Shown here piece by piece: positions 55,378 through 64,000 of a DNA stretch of 64,000 nucleotides. The position numbers were made by a program, and so were the translations under genes. The notes below the pieces were generated by a model. It ran no database searches, was not told the DNA's origin, and saw nothing but the letters and a program-made list of their open reading frames with translations. The DNA comes from Marinobacterium sedimentorum (GTDB lineage: Bacteria; Pseudomonadota; Gammaproteobacteria; Pseudomonadales; Balneatricaceae). Every line of letters begins with the position of its first letter. Position 1 is the stretch's first letter. The stretch lies in assembly GCF_024267675.1 (NCBI RefSeq), contig NZ_JALDYX010000019.1:1-64000 (forward strand), read 5' to 3'.

Positions 55378-56994
55378 CTACTTGGTAATAAGCTCCGGCC
55401 CCATGATGCTGTAAGGCAGGAAGGTCGACAGCCAGGGGATGTAGGTCACCAGAATCAGGAACACGAACAGCACCGCAACAAACGGCATGGCCGCCTTCAC
55501 GACCTGTGCCAGACTCATGCCGGTAATGCCCGCGGTCACGAACAGATTGAGACCTATAGGCGGCGTGATCATGCCGATCTCCATGTTTACCACCATGATG
55601 ATACCCAGATGTATGGGATCCACGCCCAGCGCCATGGCGATCGGGAACACCACTGGCGCCACAATAACCAGCAAGCCGGAAGGTTCCATGAACTGGCCAC
55701 CAATCAGCAGCAGAACGTTGACCGCAATCAGGAAGGTAAACCAGTTGAACCCGGCACCCAGCATCCACTCGGTCACCATCTGAGGAATACGCTCAGACGA
55801 CAGCGTATGGGCAAACAGCAGCGCGTTGGCGATGATAAACATCAGCATTACGGTGGTTTTGGTGCCGTCCAGAATCACCTTGCGGCTTTCGCCTCCCAGA
55901 ATGGCCGGGAAGAAGCAGCGCCCGACCGCCACCAGGTTACGACTCCAGACCGGCAGACCCGACACCAGGCAGCGTACCATGGAGGCATCCAGATCTTTGC
56001 CTCGCTTGTATATGTAGAACAGGGCAATCACCAGACTCATGCCCAGCCCCCAGGCCGCTCGTTCACCGACGCCGGTCGTTTCGCTCTGAGCGGTAGCAAA
56101 GAACGACATGATCATCCACACAAGGAAAAAGGACACGCCGTAAACGCTGCCGTTAAAGCCCACTCGGGCGACGGCTGAATCCGTTTCTGCCACCCAGGGT
56201 ATCCCTTTGAGCGGCCCCATGTCCCGGTAGACAAAGAGTGCGATCAGCATCGAATAGACGGCCGCCACCACGGCCGCTTCCGTGGGCGTAAAGACACCAC
56301 CATAAATGCCGCCCATGATGATCACTATCAGGAACAGGCCCCAGCCCGCTTCCTTGCCGCCGCTCACGATATTGCCAAAGCCCTTCCAGGGCTCAGCCGG
56401 CAATTTCTTGATGCGTGCCACCACATAGATGGCGAGCATCAGCATGAAGCCGGCCATCAAGCCTGGAATCACGCCAGCCAGGAACATCCGGCCTACCGAC
56501 ACATCGGTAGCGGCGGAATAGACCACCATGACGATGGACGGCGGAATCAGTATGCCCAGGGTACCGGCGTTGGCGATGATGCCGGACGCGAATTCCTTGG
56601 AATATCCCACCTGGCGCATGCCGGCTATGGCGATGCTGCCTATAGCGACCACCGTGGCCGGCGAAGAGCCGGACAGCGCCGCGAACATCATACACGCCAG
56701 TACCGACGCCATGGCGAGACCACCGCGAAAATGCCCCACACCGGCAATCGCAAAATTGATCAGACGTTTGGCAACACCACCCGTCGACATGAAGGCCGAC
56801 GCCAGGATGAAAAACGGAATGGCTAGCAGTGTGTAATGCTGGCCGACACCGAACAGCGATATCGCCACAGAGGACAGCGAATCGGCGGAGATAAAGGTGA
56901 TAAACAGGATTGAAGACAACCCCAGGGATATACCAACGGGCAGACCCAGAAACAGCAGGACCAGCACCATTACAAACAGAATTATTGCATCCAC
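55378..56994 (-). CDS. dctM: TRAP transporter large permease DctM, with an insertion
   Basis: DctM forms the transport channel of the TRAP dicarboxylate system driven by the sodium or proton gradient. The 538-aa protein has the normal N-terminal half (LLAIPFFILASAFMSTGGVA, SGSSPATVVAIGSIAI, ILIPPSIVMVVYS) and the C-terminal half (MITPPIGLNLFVTAGI). The usual length is about 425-430; the extra residues, about 260-370, hold two more predicted membrane helices. Starts at a GTG with GGGAG upstream, 17 bases after the dctQ end. Confidence 0.93.
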   Translation of the reverse strand: MDAIILFVMVLVLLFLGLPVGISLGLSSILFITFISADSLSSVAISLFGVGQHYTLLAIPFFILASAFMSTGGVAKRLINFAIAGVGHFRGGLAMASVLACMMFAALSGSSPATVVAIGSIAIAGMRQVGYSKEFASGIIANAGTLGILIPPSIVMVVYSAATDVSVGRMFLAGVIPGLMAGFMLMLAIYVVARIKKLPAEPWKGFGNIVSGGKEAGWGLFLIVIIMGGIYGGVFTPTEAAVVAAVYSMLIALFVYRDMGPLKGIPWVAETDSAVARVGFNGSVYGVSFFLVWMIMSFFATAQSETTGVGERAAWGLGMSLVIALFYIYKRGKDLDASMVRCLVSGLPVWSRNLVAVGRCFFPAILGGESRKVILDGTKTTVMLMFIIANALLFAHTLSSERIPQMVTEWMLGAGFNWFTFLIAVNVLLLIGGQFMEPSGLLVIVAPVVFPIAMALGVDPIHLGIIMVVNMEIGMITPPIGLNLFVTAGITGMSLAQVVKAAMPFVAVLFVFLILVTYIPWLSTFLPYSIMGPELITK

Positions 56995-57010
56995 AGCAGG
57001 CTCCCTTCTC

Positions 57011-57700
57011 TCAGTCTTTTAATATATTCAGGTTTTCTTCGACCAGATCCTTAGCTTCATGCCCGCTGATGAGCATGGGTCGCTTGTCCTGCCAGATATC
57101 AATGAACGCCTGCAGTGAACGGTAAATTAGTAGCGCCAGGCTGATCGGCAATATGAGCAGCGCCAGCCAGCGGTGTACACGCGGTTGTAAGCCAAAGGCT
57201 TCCTGCAAGAATGCGGGGTAGCGCAGTTCTTCCACGCCTATGCCGATCTTGTACATCTTGGCCCAGTACTCGATAGCGCCGCCGCGCACATCAACACCGA
57301 GCATTGCCAGCCAGCTGGAGTCGATCAGGATCAGGCCGTACATCAGGGTGGCAAAGGCACCAAACAGCGACAAAGCCTTGCACACCTTGTGCGGTACCGC
57401 ATTGAGCAGGATATCCACGCCCAGGTGAATGCCGGTCTTGATGCCATAGCTCATGCCCAGCAGAATCAGCCATGAGAAGGCCAGGGTGTTGTACTCAAGC
57501 GCAGCAGACCAGCCGGTATTGAAGCCGTATCGCGCAATAACCTGCCCGAATGACACCAGCATGATGGAGCTGATAACGATAACCAGCAGATTTTCTTCAG
57601 CCTTGGCCATCGCTATGGGAAACAGTTTTTCCAGGATCCAGAGGATGACAATGAAAACCAGTAGATATAAATGCGGCCAGTAGTCCATAGGAGACACCAT
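57011..57700 (-). CDS. dctQ: TRAP transporter small permease DctQ
   Basis: A 229-aa membrane protein with four helices. The core reads NTLAFSWLILLGMSYGIKTGIHLGVDILLNAVPHK, the typical DctQ centre. DctQ supports the DctM channel and may dock DctP. Longer than many family members (about 170-210). It follows dctP with a 157-base gap holding a strong hairpin. ATG 57700 or 57688, neither with a clear ribosome site. Confidence 0.92.
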   Translation of the reverse strand: MVSPMDYWPHLYLLVFIVILWILEKLFPIAMAKAEENLLVIVISSIMLVSFGQVIARYGFNTGWSAALEYNTLAFSWLILLGMSYGIKTGIHLGVDILLNAVPHKVCKALSLFGAFATLMYGLILIDSSWLAMLGVDVRGGAIEYWAKMYKIGIGVEELRYPAFLQEAFGLQPRVHRWLALLILPISLALLIYRSLQAFIDIWQDKRPMLISGHEAKDLVEENLNILKD

Positions 57701-57787
57701 TCAGGAATCAGGCCGTGGCCAGCCTGGAGCGGATTAAAGGAAACGGCATGGTTTGGGTTGCCGGTGTGTCAACAACCAGAATATGGG

Positions 57788-57814
57788 CAGGATCCCGCCA
57801 TGGGCGGGATCCTG
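57788..57814 (-). other. Intercistronic hairpin between dctP and dctQ
   Basis: A perfect 12-bp stem CAGGATCCCGCC/GGCGGGATCCTG with a 3-base loop lies 43 bases after the dctP stop. No T-run follows. Such hairpins after a binding-protein gene commonly protect its mRNA and raise its level over the permease; that role is inferred. Confidence 0.7.
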
Positions 57815-57857
57815 GGCCCGGTACCGGAAGCCTCGGCCCCGGCGTCGGGCACGGCGA

Positions 57858-58847
57858 TCAGGAACCTGCAGCAGCTTCGATCAGGTCGGCGCCGATTTCG
57901 CCTTCGAACTGCTTCCATACCGGCTTCATGGTATCAACCCACTTCTGACGCTGAGCATCATCCAGGGTATTGATCTTGCCACCGGCTTCCAGGATGTTGG
58001 CGCGGTTGGCTGCTTCAGCCGCCTTCACTTCTTCATTAGCCGCCTGGGTCACTTCATCGGCGATGGTCAGGAACTGCTCGCGCACTTCAGGCTTCAGGCC
58101 ATCGAGGAACTCGGACGAGGTCATGAACAGGTAGGCCAGCAGCTGATGGTTGGTTTCGGTTACGCTGTCCTGCACTTCAAAGAATTTCTGGGTATAGATG
58201 TTGGACCAGGTGTTTTCCTGGCCATCCACCACACCGGTCTGCAAGGCACCGTAGACCTCGGCGAACGCCATCGGTTGCGGCGATGCTCCCATGGCTTCGA
58301 TCATGGCCTTGGCCACGTCTGAGGTCTGCACGCGGAACTTCATGCCCTTGGCGTCGCTCGGTGCAATCAGCGGCTTGCTGGCAGAGAAGTATTTCATGCC
58401 GGACATCCAGTACCCCAGTCCGACAAAACCTACATCGTGCATTTCGTTCAGCAAACCCTTGCCGGCATCGGACTTGGTGAAACGAATGGCAGCATCCATG
58501 TCCTTGAAGATGAACGGCAGGTCAAATACGCCGTATTTGGGGCTGTAGGAGCCGAACTTGGACAGCGACGGCGCCAGAATCTGCACGTCACCCAGCAGCA
58601 GCGCTTCAAGCTCCTTGCTGTCACCAAACAGAGTGGAGTTCGGGAACACCTCAACGCACATGATGCCGTTCATTTCGTCGTTGACGCGCTTGGCAAAATT
58701 ATTGGCTGCAACCACCTTGGGATGGGTTGTTCCGCCGGTCACATGGCTCAGCTTGGCAACGATCTCACCGCTCTCACAAGAGGCGAACGCCGTAGTGGCA
58801 GAAATGGACAGGGCAAGAGCAGAAAGGGCCAGAGTGAGTTTTTTCAT
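57858..58847 (-). CDS. dctP: TRAP dicarboxylate-binding protein DctP
   Basis: A 329-aa periplasmic solute receptor. A signal peptide (MKKLTLALSALALSISATTAFA) precedes the mature part. The family arginine that binds the substrate carboxylate lies in GMKFRVQTSDVAKAMIEAMG, and the WSNIYTQKFFEVQD segment is typical of C4-dicarboxylate receptors. First gene of dctPQM. GGAG lies ten bases before the ATG. A sigma-54 promoter is upstream. The substrate (malate, fumarate, succinate) is inferred from DctB/DctD. Confidence 0.94.
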   Translation of the reverse strand: MKKLTLALSALALSISATTAFASCESGEIVAKLSHVTGGTTHPKVVAANNFAKRVNDEMNGIMCVEVFPNSTLFGDSKELEALLLGDVQILAPSLSKFGSYSPKYGVFDLPFIFKDMDAAIRFTKSDAGKGLLNEMHDVGFVGLGYWMSGMKYFSASKPLIAPSDAKGMKFRVQTSDVAKAMIEAMGASPQPMAFAEVYGALQTGVVDGQENTWSNIYTQKFFEVQDSVTETNHQLLAYLFMTSSEFLDGLKPEVREQFLTIADEVTQAANEEVKAAEAANRANILEAGGKINTLDDAQRQKWVDTMKPVWKQFEGEIGADLIEAAAGS

Positions 58848-58933
58848 CTTATTGTATCTCCATAGAGGTGTGTACTTGTGAGCTGCCTGCCAACCGCGGC
58901 AAACGCCACCGGAACGTGCAACACATACAAATA

Positions 58934-58949
58934 AGCACAGGTCGTGCCA
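58934..58949 (-). promoter_or_regulatory. Sigma-54 promoter of dctPQM
   Basis: The minus strand reads TGGCACGACCTGTGCT: GG and GC are spaced by exactly ten bases and the -24 box TGGCACG is perfect. The start falls near 58923, giving a 76-base leader. DctD, encoded next door, is a sigma-54 activator. Confidence 0.85.
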
Positions 58950-59047
58950 ACAATAGAAAAACCCAGTATAAGCAAGGCCCGCAGCGCTCATAAGCTCTGT
59001 TTATGGTAGCAGTGAAATAAAAAAAACAGCGGAAAAGGACGGAAAAT

Positions 59048-59087
59048 CACCCATGAAAACAACCACAATGTGTGGATAACCACCCAT
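59048..59087. promoter_or_regulatory. Candidate DctD upstream sites
   Basis: An imperfect dyad ATGTGTGGATAACCACCCAT (59068-59087) and a second CACCCAT (59048-59054) 33 bases away, about three helical turns. They lie 100-140 bases above the sigma-54 promoter, the distance usual for enhancer sites. Assignment is by position and symmetry only. Confidence 0.4.
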
Positions 59088-59349
59088 TTTTGAGACGGCC
59101 CATGGCCGCTCAGGCAGGAAGACAGCGGGAGATGCGTTGAAAATGGCCGTTCACAAGGCCAGGAACCACCCTTGCAATGGTTCCGGCCGTCATGTGGGGC
59201 CCGATCAGGACACTCAGAGCAGCCAATACTGCATTTTAGCCACCCCAGGCCAGGGCAACCTGGGCCAGCGATCAGGCGTTCGCACCCGGCACAGAACCTT
59301 CAGCCCGGTTTTGGCGGGTTTCCACCCAGCCAGGACTCAGGCAGCCTTA
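59088..59349. other. Gap between the dctPQM promoter and dctD end
   Basis: No gene seen. A hairpin GGCC-A-GGAACCA/TGGTTCC-GGCC (59157-59188) with a 9-base loop follows the dctD stop at some distance and could end dctBD, but has no T-run. Confidence 0.4.
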
Positions 59350-60717
59350 TTACTTGAAATCACTCTTGTCCAGGCCGTACTTTTTCATCTTGTCGTAGAG
59401 GGTTTTGCGCGGCAGACCCAGAAACTCAAGGGTGTCCCTAATAGAGCCGCCGGTGCGCGACAGCGCCGCCTGAATCAGCATTTTCTCGAAACGCTCCACC
59501 TGATCCGGCAACGACAGGGTGGCGCCGCCGTCGCTGTCGACTATCAGGCGGTTATCGAAATCAAAAGTGCCGGACTCCCCGAGCAGCACATAGCGTTCGG
59601 CCAGATTGCGCAGTTCACGCACATTGCCGGGCCAGTCATGCAGCATCAGACTGTGCAGGCGCTCGGCCGAGAGCGTCGGTATTTCGCGGTTGTACTGCGC
59701 CGAGGCCACCAGCGCAAAATGCTGGAACAGCAGGCCAATATCCTCCCGTCGTTCACGCAGCGGCGGTATATCGAGCCTTAGCACGTTGAGACGGTAGTAG
59801 AGGTCTTCTCGAAACTCGCCTTTTGCCGCCAGCGCCTTGAGGTCCGTCTTGGTGGCCGCGATCACGCGCAGATCCAGCGCTATGACGTCGTTGGAACCCA
59901 GGCGCTCAATGGCGCGCTCCTCCAGCACCCGCAATAGCTTGATCTGCAGCGCCAGTGGCATACTCTCGATCTCGTCGAGGAACAGGGTGCCGCCATTGGC
60001 ATGTTCGAACTTGCCGATACGCCTTGTGCGGGCGTCGGTAAAGGCCCCCTTTTCATGCCCGAAAAGCTCGGACTCAATCAGATTCTCCGGCACGGCACCG
60101 CAGTTGATGGCGACAAAATTATGATCGCGTCGCCCGCTATGCTCGTGGATGTAGCGTGCCATCAAATCCTTGCCGGCACCGGTTTCCGCCTGAATCATGA
60201 TATCCGCCGGCGCATCAGCGATGCGGTGCAGCAAACTCCGCAGCTGGATAACCGCCGGCGCATTGCCGAGCAGGCGCGGCCCCGGCGCACTCTGGGCTTC
60301 AAGCTCCAGCTTCAGGCGCCGGTTTTCGATGGTCAGGGCGCGCTTTTCCATGGCCCGGCGCACCACATCCAGCAACAGATCCGCCGCGAAGGGTTTTTCG
60401 ATAAAATCGTAGGCGCCGGCGCGCATGGCGGACACCGCCATGGAAATATCACCGTGGCCGGTAATCAGAATCATCGGCAGGTCGGCATCTATGGCGCGTA
60501 CCCGCTCCAACAGTTCGAGCCCATCCATGCCGGGCATGTTGATGTCGGATATCAGCACCCCGCTCCAGTCGTCACTGAGCAGTTCCAACACCCGCTCGCC
60601 CCGTTCCAGCGTCGTCACATCGTAACCGGCCAGCTCCAGCGTCTGGCCCGCCGCCAGACGAATGTGCTTCTCGTCATCAACCAGGATAATGGGGCGGCAG
60701 TGTAGGTTTTTGGTCAT
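59350..60717 (-). CDS. dctD: Dicarboxylate response regulator DctD (sigma-54 activator)
   Basis: A 455-aa NtrC-type activator: receiver domain (1-120) with phospho-acceptor Asp58 in LISDINMPGMDG, AAA+ domain (about 145-380) with a Walker A of AETGAGKD at 177-184 and the sigma-54 contact loop GAFTDA at 224-229, Walker B LFLDEIE, and a C-terminal FIS-type helix-turn-helix (GSIRDTLEFLGLPRKTLYDK). The usual loop is GAFTGA and the usual Walker A begins with Gly. It follows dctB by 38 bases and should activate dctPQM. The ATG at 60717 lies two codons inside a TTG. Confidence 0.95.
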   Translation of the reverse strand: MTKNLHCRPIILVDDEKHIRLAAGQTLELAGYDVTTLERGERVLELLSDDWSGVLISDINMPGMDGLELLERVRAIDADLPMILITGHGDISMAVSAMRAGAYDFIEKPFAADLLLDVVRRAMEKRALTIENRRLKLELEAQSAPGPRLLGNAPAVIQLRSLLHRIADAPADIMIQAETGAGKDLMARYIHEHSGRRDHNFVAINCGAVPENLIESELFGHEKGAFTDARTRRIGKFEHANGGTLFLDEIESMPLALQIKLLRVLEERAIERLGSNDVIALDLRVIAATKTDLKALAAKGEFREDLYYRLNVLRLDIPPLRERREDIGLLFQHFALVASAQYNREIPTLSAERLHSLMLHDWPGNVRELRNLAERYVLLGESGTFDFDNRLIVDSDGGATLSLPDQVERFEKMLIQAALSRTGGSIRDTLEFLGLPRKTLYDKMKKYGLDKSDFK

Positions 60718-60755
60718 CGGCAAATGGGTTCACTCAATATCAGGGCCCAACCGGG

Positions 60756-63029
60756 CTATTCGGTGATCGTGGGTTGCGATACCGGCCGCAACACCAATGT
60801 AAAACAGGCACCGCCGTCGGGGTGGTTGCTGGCACGCAGACAACCGCCCAGGCTTTCGACAATACGGTGGGAGATCGACAGCCCCAGCCCCAGCCCCTGG
60901 CCGGCCTTCTTGGTAGTGAAGAACGGCTCGAACAGATGCTCCAGATACTCAGGCGATATACCCGGCCCTGAGTCCCGCACACTCAGCTGCACGGCATCAT
61001 CGCTGTATTCAAGACCGATGTCGATGCGCCCCCCGGGCTGGTCTTCCAGTGCCTGCATGGCATTGCCAATCAGATTCACCAACACCTGCTCAAGGCGCAG
61101 GATATCACCCAGCACATAGACGTGCTCCAGCCCCGCCGGCCAGTGAATGCTTACTGACTGCCGATCCAGCTGCCCATACAGGATCGACATGGCGCCATCG
61201 CGGACCGCCTTCAGACAGACCGGCTCCGGCGCGCCGCTACTGATACGGGCAAACTCCTTCAGTGGATGGATGATCTTGGCCATGCGCTCGGTGAGCTGTG
61301 ATATTTCTTCAAGATTGGCCAGGGCACGCTCGGGGCGGCCCCGCTCCAGAAAGACGCGGCCATTGTCGGCATAGCTGCGAATAGCGGTCAGGGGCTGATT
61401 CAGTTCATGGTTTATCCCGGCCGACATCTGCCCGAGTACCGCGAGCTTGGCGGTCTGGATCAGCTCGTTCTGGGTTTGTCGATGCTGGGTCATTTCCTGC
61501 TGCAGCCGCGCATTGGCCAGGGTGAGATCCTGAGTACGCTGCTCCACCCGGCTCTCGAGCAGAAGCTGCGCCCGCTGCAGCTGCGTCTCCTGCTGCTTGC
61601 GCTCGGTAATATCATGAATCGTCACGATAAAATGCCGCTCATCATTGGCCGCCATACGCCCGATGGTGAGTTCAATCGGAAACAGCGACTGATCCGCGCG
61701 CCGCGCCGCCGCCTCTATATGCAGCTCCCGCGTGCCATCATCGGGCTCGGTGGTAATGTGCTGCCAGCACACGGGCCTGTCAGGATGCGCCAGCAGCTTG
61801 CTGAAATACTGGCCGCGGATATCTTCTTCACGGTAGTGGAACAGCTTTTCCGCCGTCGGATTGCAGGACTCGATACGCCCCTGGCCGTCCAGGGTAATCA
61901 GCCCGGCCTGGGTATTGTCGATGATGGCGCGGATACGGGCGTCATTTTCTTCCAGCGCATGCAGCTCACGCTGGCGAAACAGCGCCCGCTCCTGCGTGAT
62001 GCGGTTGCGCGCAAGCACAAAGAGCACCAGCAACAGCAAGGCAAAATAGATAATGGCCGTCAGCAACAGGGCTCGGAACACTCGCTGCTCCACGGGCTTC
62101 ATGCTCGCCAGCACCGCCACGCTGAGACCGCTGTTGGGCACCGGACTGCTCTGCAGCAGGTAATGCCGCGTGCGCACGCCATCCAGACTCGGATTGCTCT
62201 GCCGCGACCCCTCCACCAGCGTGATCAGCTGGCTGCCATCCGGCCCCTTGTCACGCCAGAGAATATCCAGTGATGTCAGTTCCTGGACGCCGTAGCGCAG
62301 GCTGTCGACGATGCGATACAGGTCCGGCTGGGTCAGCGGCTTGAGGGTACGGAATTTCCACTCTGGCCGGGTGGAAATCACGATAATGCCGTCTTCATCG
62401 GTCACCAGGATATCCAGCAGCGGGTCGTTCCAGTCACCCTCGATATCATTAAGGTCAATCTTGACGGCGATAACACCCGCAATCTTGCCGGCGATGCGCA
62501 CTGGATGGGAATAGAAATAGCCGCGTTTTTTTGAGGTCGTGCCCAACGCAAAATAGCGTCCGGCATGACCCGCCATCGCCTGCCGGTAATAGGGTCTGAA
62601 AGAAAAGTTCTGACCAATAAAGGTATGCTCCTGCCACCAGTTGCTGGCAGAAATGGTATCCCCTGCCGCGTTCATCAGGTAGGCATCGGTGGTACCAATG
62701 GTCGTGTTGACCTTCTCGAGATAGAGGTTGGCGCGCATGCGCGCATCGGCGTCACTCTGATGCAGCAACGCATTCAGGAGCTCCGAATGGGACGCCAGCA
62801 GCTGGGGCAGGTCCTTGTAGCGATCCAGCTTCTGCTGCAGGCTCAGGGTATATCGGTTCATGTCTGCCGCACTGCGCAGCTTGACGTCCTGTATTGCCTG
62901 CTGGCGCACCAGTACAGACACCTGAGCCATCAAAAACAGGAACAGCAGCAACAGCAGTATTACCGCCACCGGACGCTGCGCCCGTACAGGTGATATCGAA
63001 GTCTGGGAAGTCCGTTGAGTATCATTCAT
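60756..63029 (-). CDS. dctB: Dicarboxylate sensor histidine kinase DctB
   Basis: A 757-aa membrane kinase: helix 1 (about 20-40), a periplasmic double-Cache sensor (about 45-320) with ASNWWQEHTFIGQNFSFRPYYRQA, typical of DctB, helix 2 (about 325-345), a PAS domain (about 370-480) not always present in DctB, a phospho-His in MSAGINHELNQPLTAIRSYA and the ATPase with NLIGNAMQALEDQ, DSGPGI and GLGLGLSIS. It senses succinate-type acids and phosphorylates DctD. Confidence 0.95.
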   Translation of the reverse strand: MNDTQRTSQTSISPVRAQRPVAVILLLLLFLFLMAQVSVLVRQQAIQDVKLRSAADMNRYTLSLQQKLDRYKDLPQLLASHSELLNALLHQSDADARMRANLYLEKVNTTIGTTDAYLMNAAGDTISASNWWQEHTFIGQNFSFRPYYRQAMAGHAGRYFALGTTSKKRGYFYSHPVRIAGKIAGVIAVKIDLNDIEGDWNDPLLDILVTDEDGIIVISTRPEWKFRTLKPLTQPDLYRIVDSLRYGVQELTSLDILWRDKGPDGSQLITLVEGSRQSNPSLDGVRTRHYLLQSSPVPNSGLSVAVLASMKPVEQRVFRALLLTAIIYFALLLLVLFVLARNRITQERALFRQRELHALEENDARIRAIIDNTQAGLITLDGQGRIESCNPTAEKLFHYREEDIRGQYFSKLLAHPDRPVCWQHITTEPDDGTRELHIEAAARRADQSLFPIELTIGRMAANDERHFIVTIHDITERKQQETQLQRAQLLLESRVEQRTQDLTLANARLQQEMTQHRQTQNELIQTAKLAVLGQMSAGINHELNQPLTAIRSYADNGRVFLERGRPERALANLEEISQLTERMAKIIHPLKEFARISSGAPEPVCLKAVRDGAMSILYGQLDRQSVSIHWPAGLEHVYVLGDILRLEQVLVNLIGNAMQALEDQPGGRIDIGLEYSDDAVQLSVRDSGPGISPEYLEHLFEPFFTTKKAGQGLGLGLSISHRIVESLGGCLRASNHPDGGACFTLVLRPVSQPTITE

Positions 63030-63217
63030 AGTCAGGCCTCATTATGCGCCGGCCTGCATGAACTTGAAATAGCGTCGCCGCGCCCTTACTGTGTGCCAGA
63101 GTTCCACTGACTGGCTCATGCTAACCGGTAGCTTCCAGGGTGCTGTATCGCACTGCCCACTCGTTCAACTCCAGTACCCTGCGCCAAGTCGCCGGGCGAC
63201 CTGGCAAGAGATTCACC

Positions 63218-64000
63218 ATGCAGATTGAAAAGCTGATTGCCAGCGAGCTGAATGCCCGCATCGAACAGGTTAATGCCGCCATACAGTTGCTTGATGAAGG
63301 CGCTTCAGTGCCCTTTATTGCCCGCTACCGCAAGGAAATCACCGGCGCTCTGGACGATACCCAGCTACGCACTCTGGAACAGCGCCTGGGCTATCTGCGC
63401 GAACTGGCGGAACGGCGCAGCAGCGTACTGGACAGCATCCGCAGCCAGGGCAAGCTCAGCGCCGAACTGGAACAGCAGATTCTTGCCGCCGATACCAAAA
63501 ACCGGCTCGAAGACCTGTATTTGCCCTTTCGCCCCAAGCGCCGTACCCGTGCCCAGAAGGCCCGCGAAGCCGGCCTCGAGCCCCTTAGCGATGCCCTGCT
63601 GAGCGGCAAGGGCCAGGGTTCGCCAGAGCAGCAGGCACAGGGATATGTAAACCCGCCGGCCGGTATCGAAACACCGGCCCAGGCCCTGGAGGGCGCGCGC
63701 CATATCCTGATCGAGCATCTGGCCGAAAATGCCGACCTGCTGGCGTCGGTGCGCAGCTGGCTGTGGCAGCAGGGAGAGCTGGTGGTCACTGTGGCCAAGG
63801 GCAAGGAAAACGAAGGCCAAAAGTTCAGCAACTACTTCGACTATCGCGAGCGCTGCGGCCGCATTCCGTCACACCGGGCGCTGGCGATTCTGCGTGGACA
63901 CCAGGAAGGCGTGCTGCGTTACAGCCTGCAGCCCCCCGAAGGCCAGGAGCAGGAAGGCACGCAGCGGATCGCCAGACACTGGCAGCTGCGCGCAGGCAAT
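63218..64000 (+). CDS. tex: Tex family RNA-binding protein, N-terminal part
   Basis: The first 261 codons are in the window and the reading runs off the right edge without a stop. It starts MQIEKLIASELNARIEQVNA and has FIARYRKEITGALDDTQLRTLEQRLGYL and KNRLEDLYLPFRPKRRTRAQ, the Tex N-terminal signature. Tex proteins (about 770 aa) bind nucleic acid with a C-terminal S1 domain, not seen here, and influence transcription. It is divergent from dctB. Confidence 0.95.
   Translation, partial: MQIEKLIASELNARIEQVNAAIQLLDEGASVPFIARYRKEITGALDDTQLRTLEQRLGYLRELAERRSSVLDSIRSQGKLSAELEQQILAADTKNRLEDLYLPFRPKRRTRAQKAREAGLEPLSDALLSGKGQGSPEQQAQGYVNPPAGIETPAQALEGARHILIEHLAENADLLASVRSWLWQQGELVVTVAKGKENEGQKFSNYFDYRERCGRIPSHRALAILRGHQEGVLRYSLQPPEGQEQEGTQRIARHWQLRAGN

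Overview
The window is ordinary chromosomal DNA of a GC-rich gammaproteobacterium. Several gene neighbourhoods match blocks known from Escherichia coli or Pseudomonas: thrU-tyrU-glyT-thrT-tufB, ygfB-pepP-ubiH-ubiI, zapA-6S RNA-fau, hemCDXY, trxA/rho, nudE/yrfG-hslR-hslO-pckA, tesA/ybbA-ybbP, rpiA/ilvA and rppH-ptsP. Two phasin genes (polyhydroxyalkanoate storage) and a TRAP dicarboxylate transporter with its own DctB/DctD pair suggest a marine or soil heterotroph, perhaps of the Oceanospirillales/Marinobacterium type. That placement is inference from gene content; no taxonomic marker is complete here. I see no prophage, transposase, CRISPR array or defence island.

Layout. 1-2932 (minus): start of tuf, four tRNA genes (Thr, Gly, Tyr, Thr), a SPOR-domain protein, coaX and birA. 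3020-6055 (minus): folA, thyA, lgt and a TauE/SafE permease. 6173-13539: an NRDE protein (+), ptsP and rppH (-), a HAD phosphatase (+), tas-like reductase, rlmI and gcvH (-). 14016-18488 (minus): the coupled operon ygfB-pepP-ubiH-ubiI. 18846-20281 (plus): a TIGR02449 coiled-coil protein, zapA, 6S RNA and fau. 20292-23910: a small membrane protein, an AEC permease, a GcvR-like ACT protein and argH. 24116-28292 (plus): hemCDXY. 28347-35702: EF-G2, a YdcH-like protein, a ferredoxin-reductase fusion, ubiD, rho and trxA. 35962-46814: ppx, pckA, hslO, hslR, yrfG, nudE, sodB, tesA, ybbA and ybbP. 46986-53543: a very large AsmA-like DUF748 protein, a 41-aa membrane peptide, a MerR regulator, rpiA and ilvA. 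53643-55214: two phasins and a membrane protein. 55378-63029 (minus): dctB-dctD and dctP-dctQ-dctM. 63218-end (plus): start of tex.

Genes that work together. ubiD, ubiH and ubiI serve ubiquinone synthesis. hemC and hemD make uroporphyrinogen III. DctB senses a dicarboxylate and DctD should activate dctPQM through a sigma-54 promoter visible 88-103 bases upstream of dctP. folA, thyA and fau share one-carbon metabolism. The phasin genes each carry a pair of near-identical 15-bp palindromes of the kind bound by PhaR-type repressors.

The most interesting non-coding signals are a roughly 165-bp imperfect palindrome present in three copies (near 13.7, 18.7 and 46.9 kb), the four phasin operators, a 12-bp hairpin between dctP and dctQ, and two unlisted small membrane ORFs (45 and 41 aa). 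I did not find a convincing new multi-gene system; the rest is core housekeeping content.
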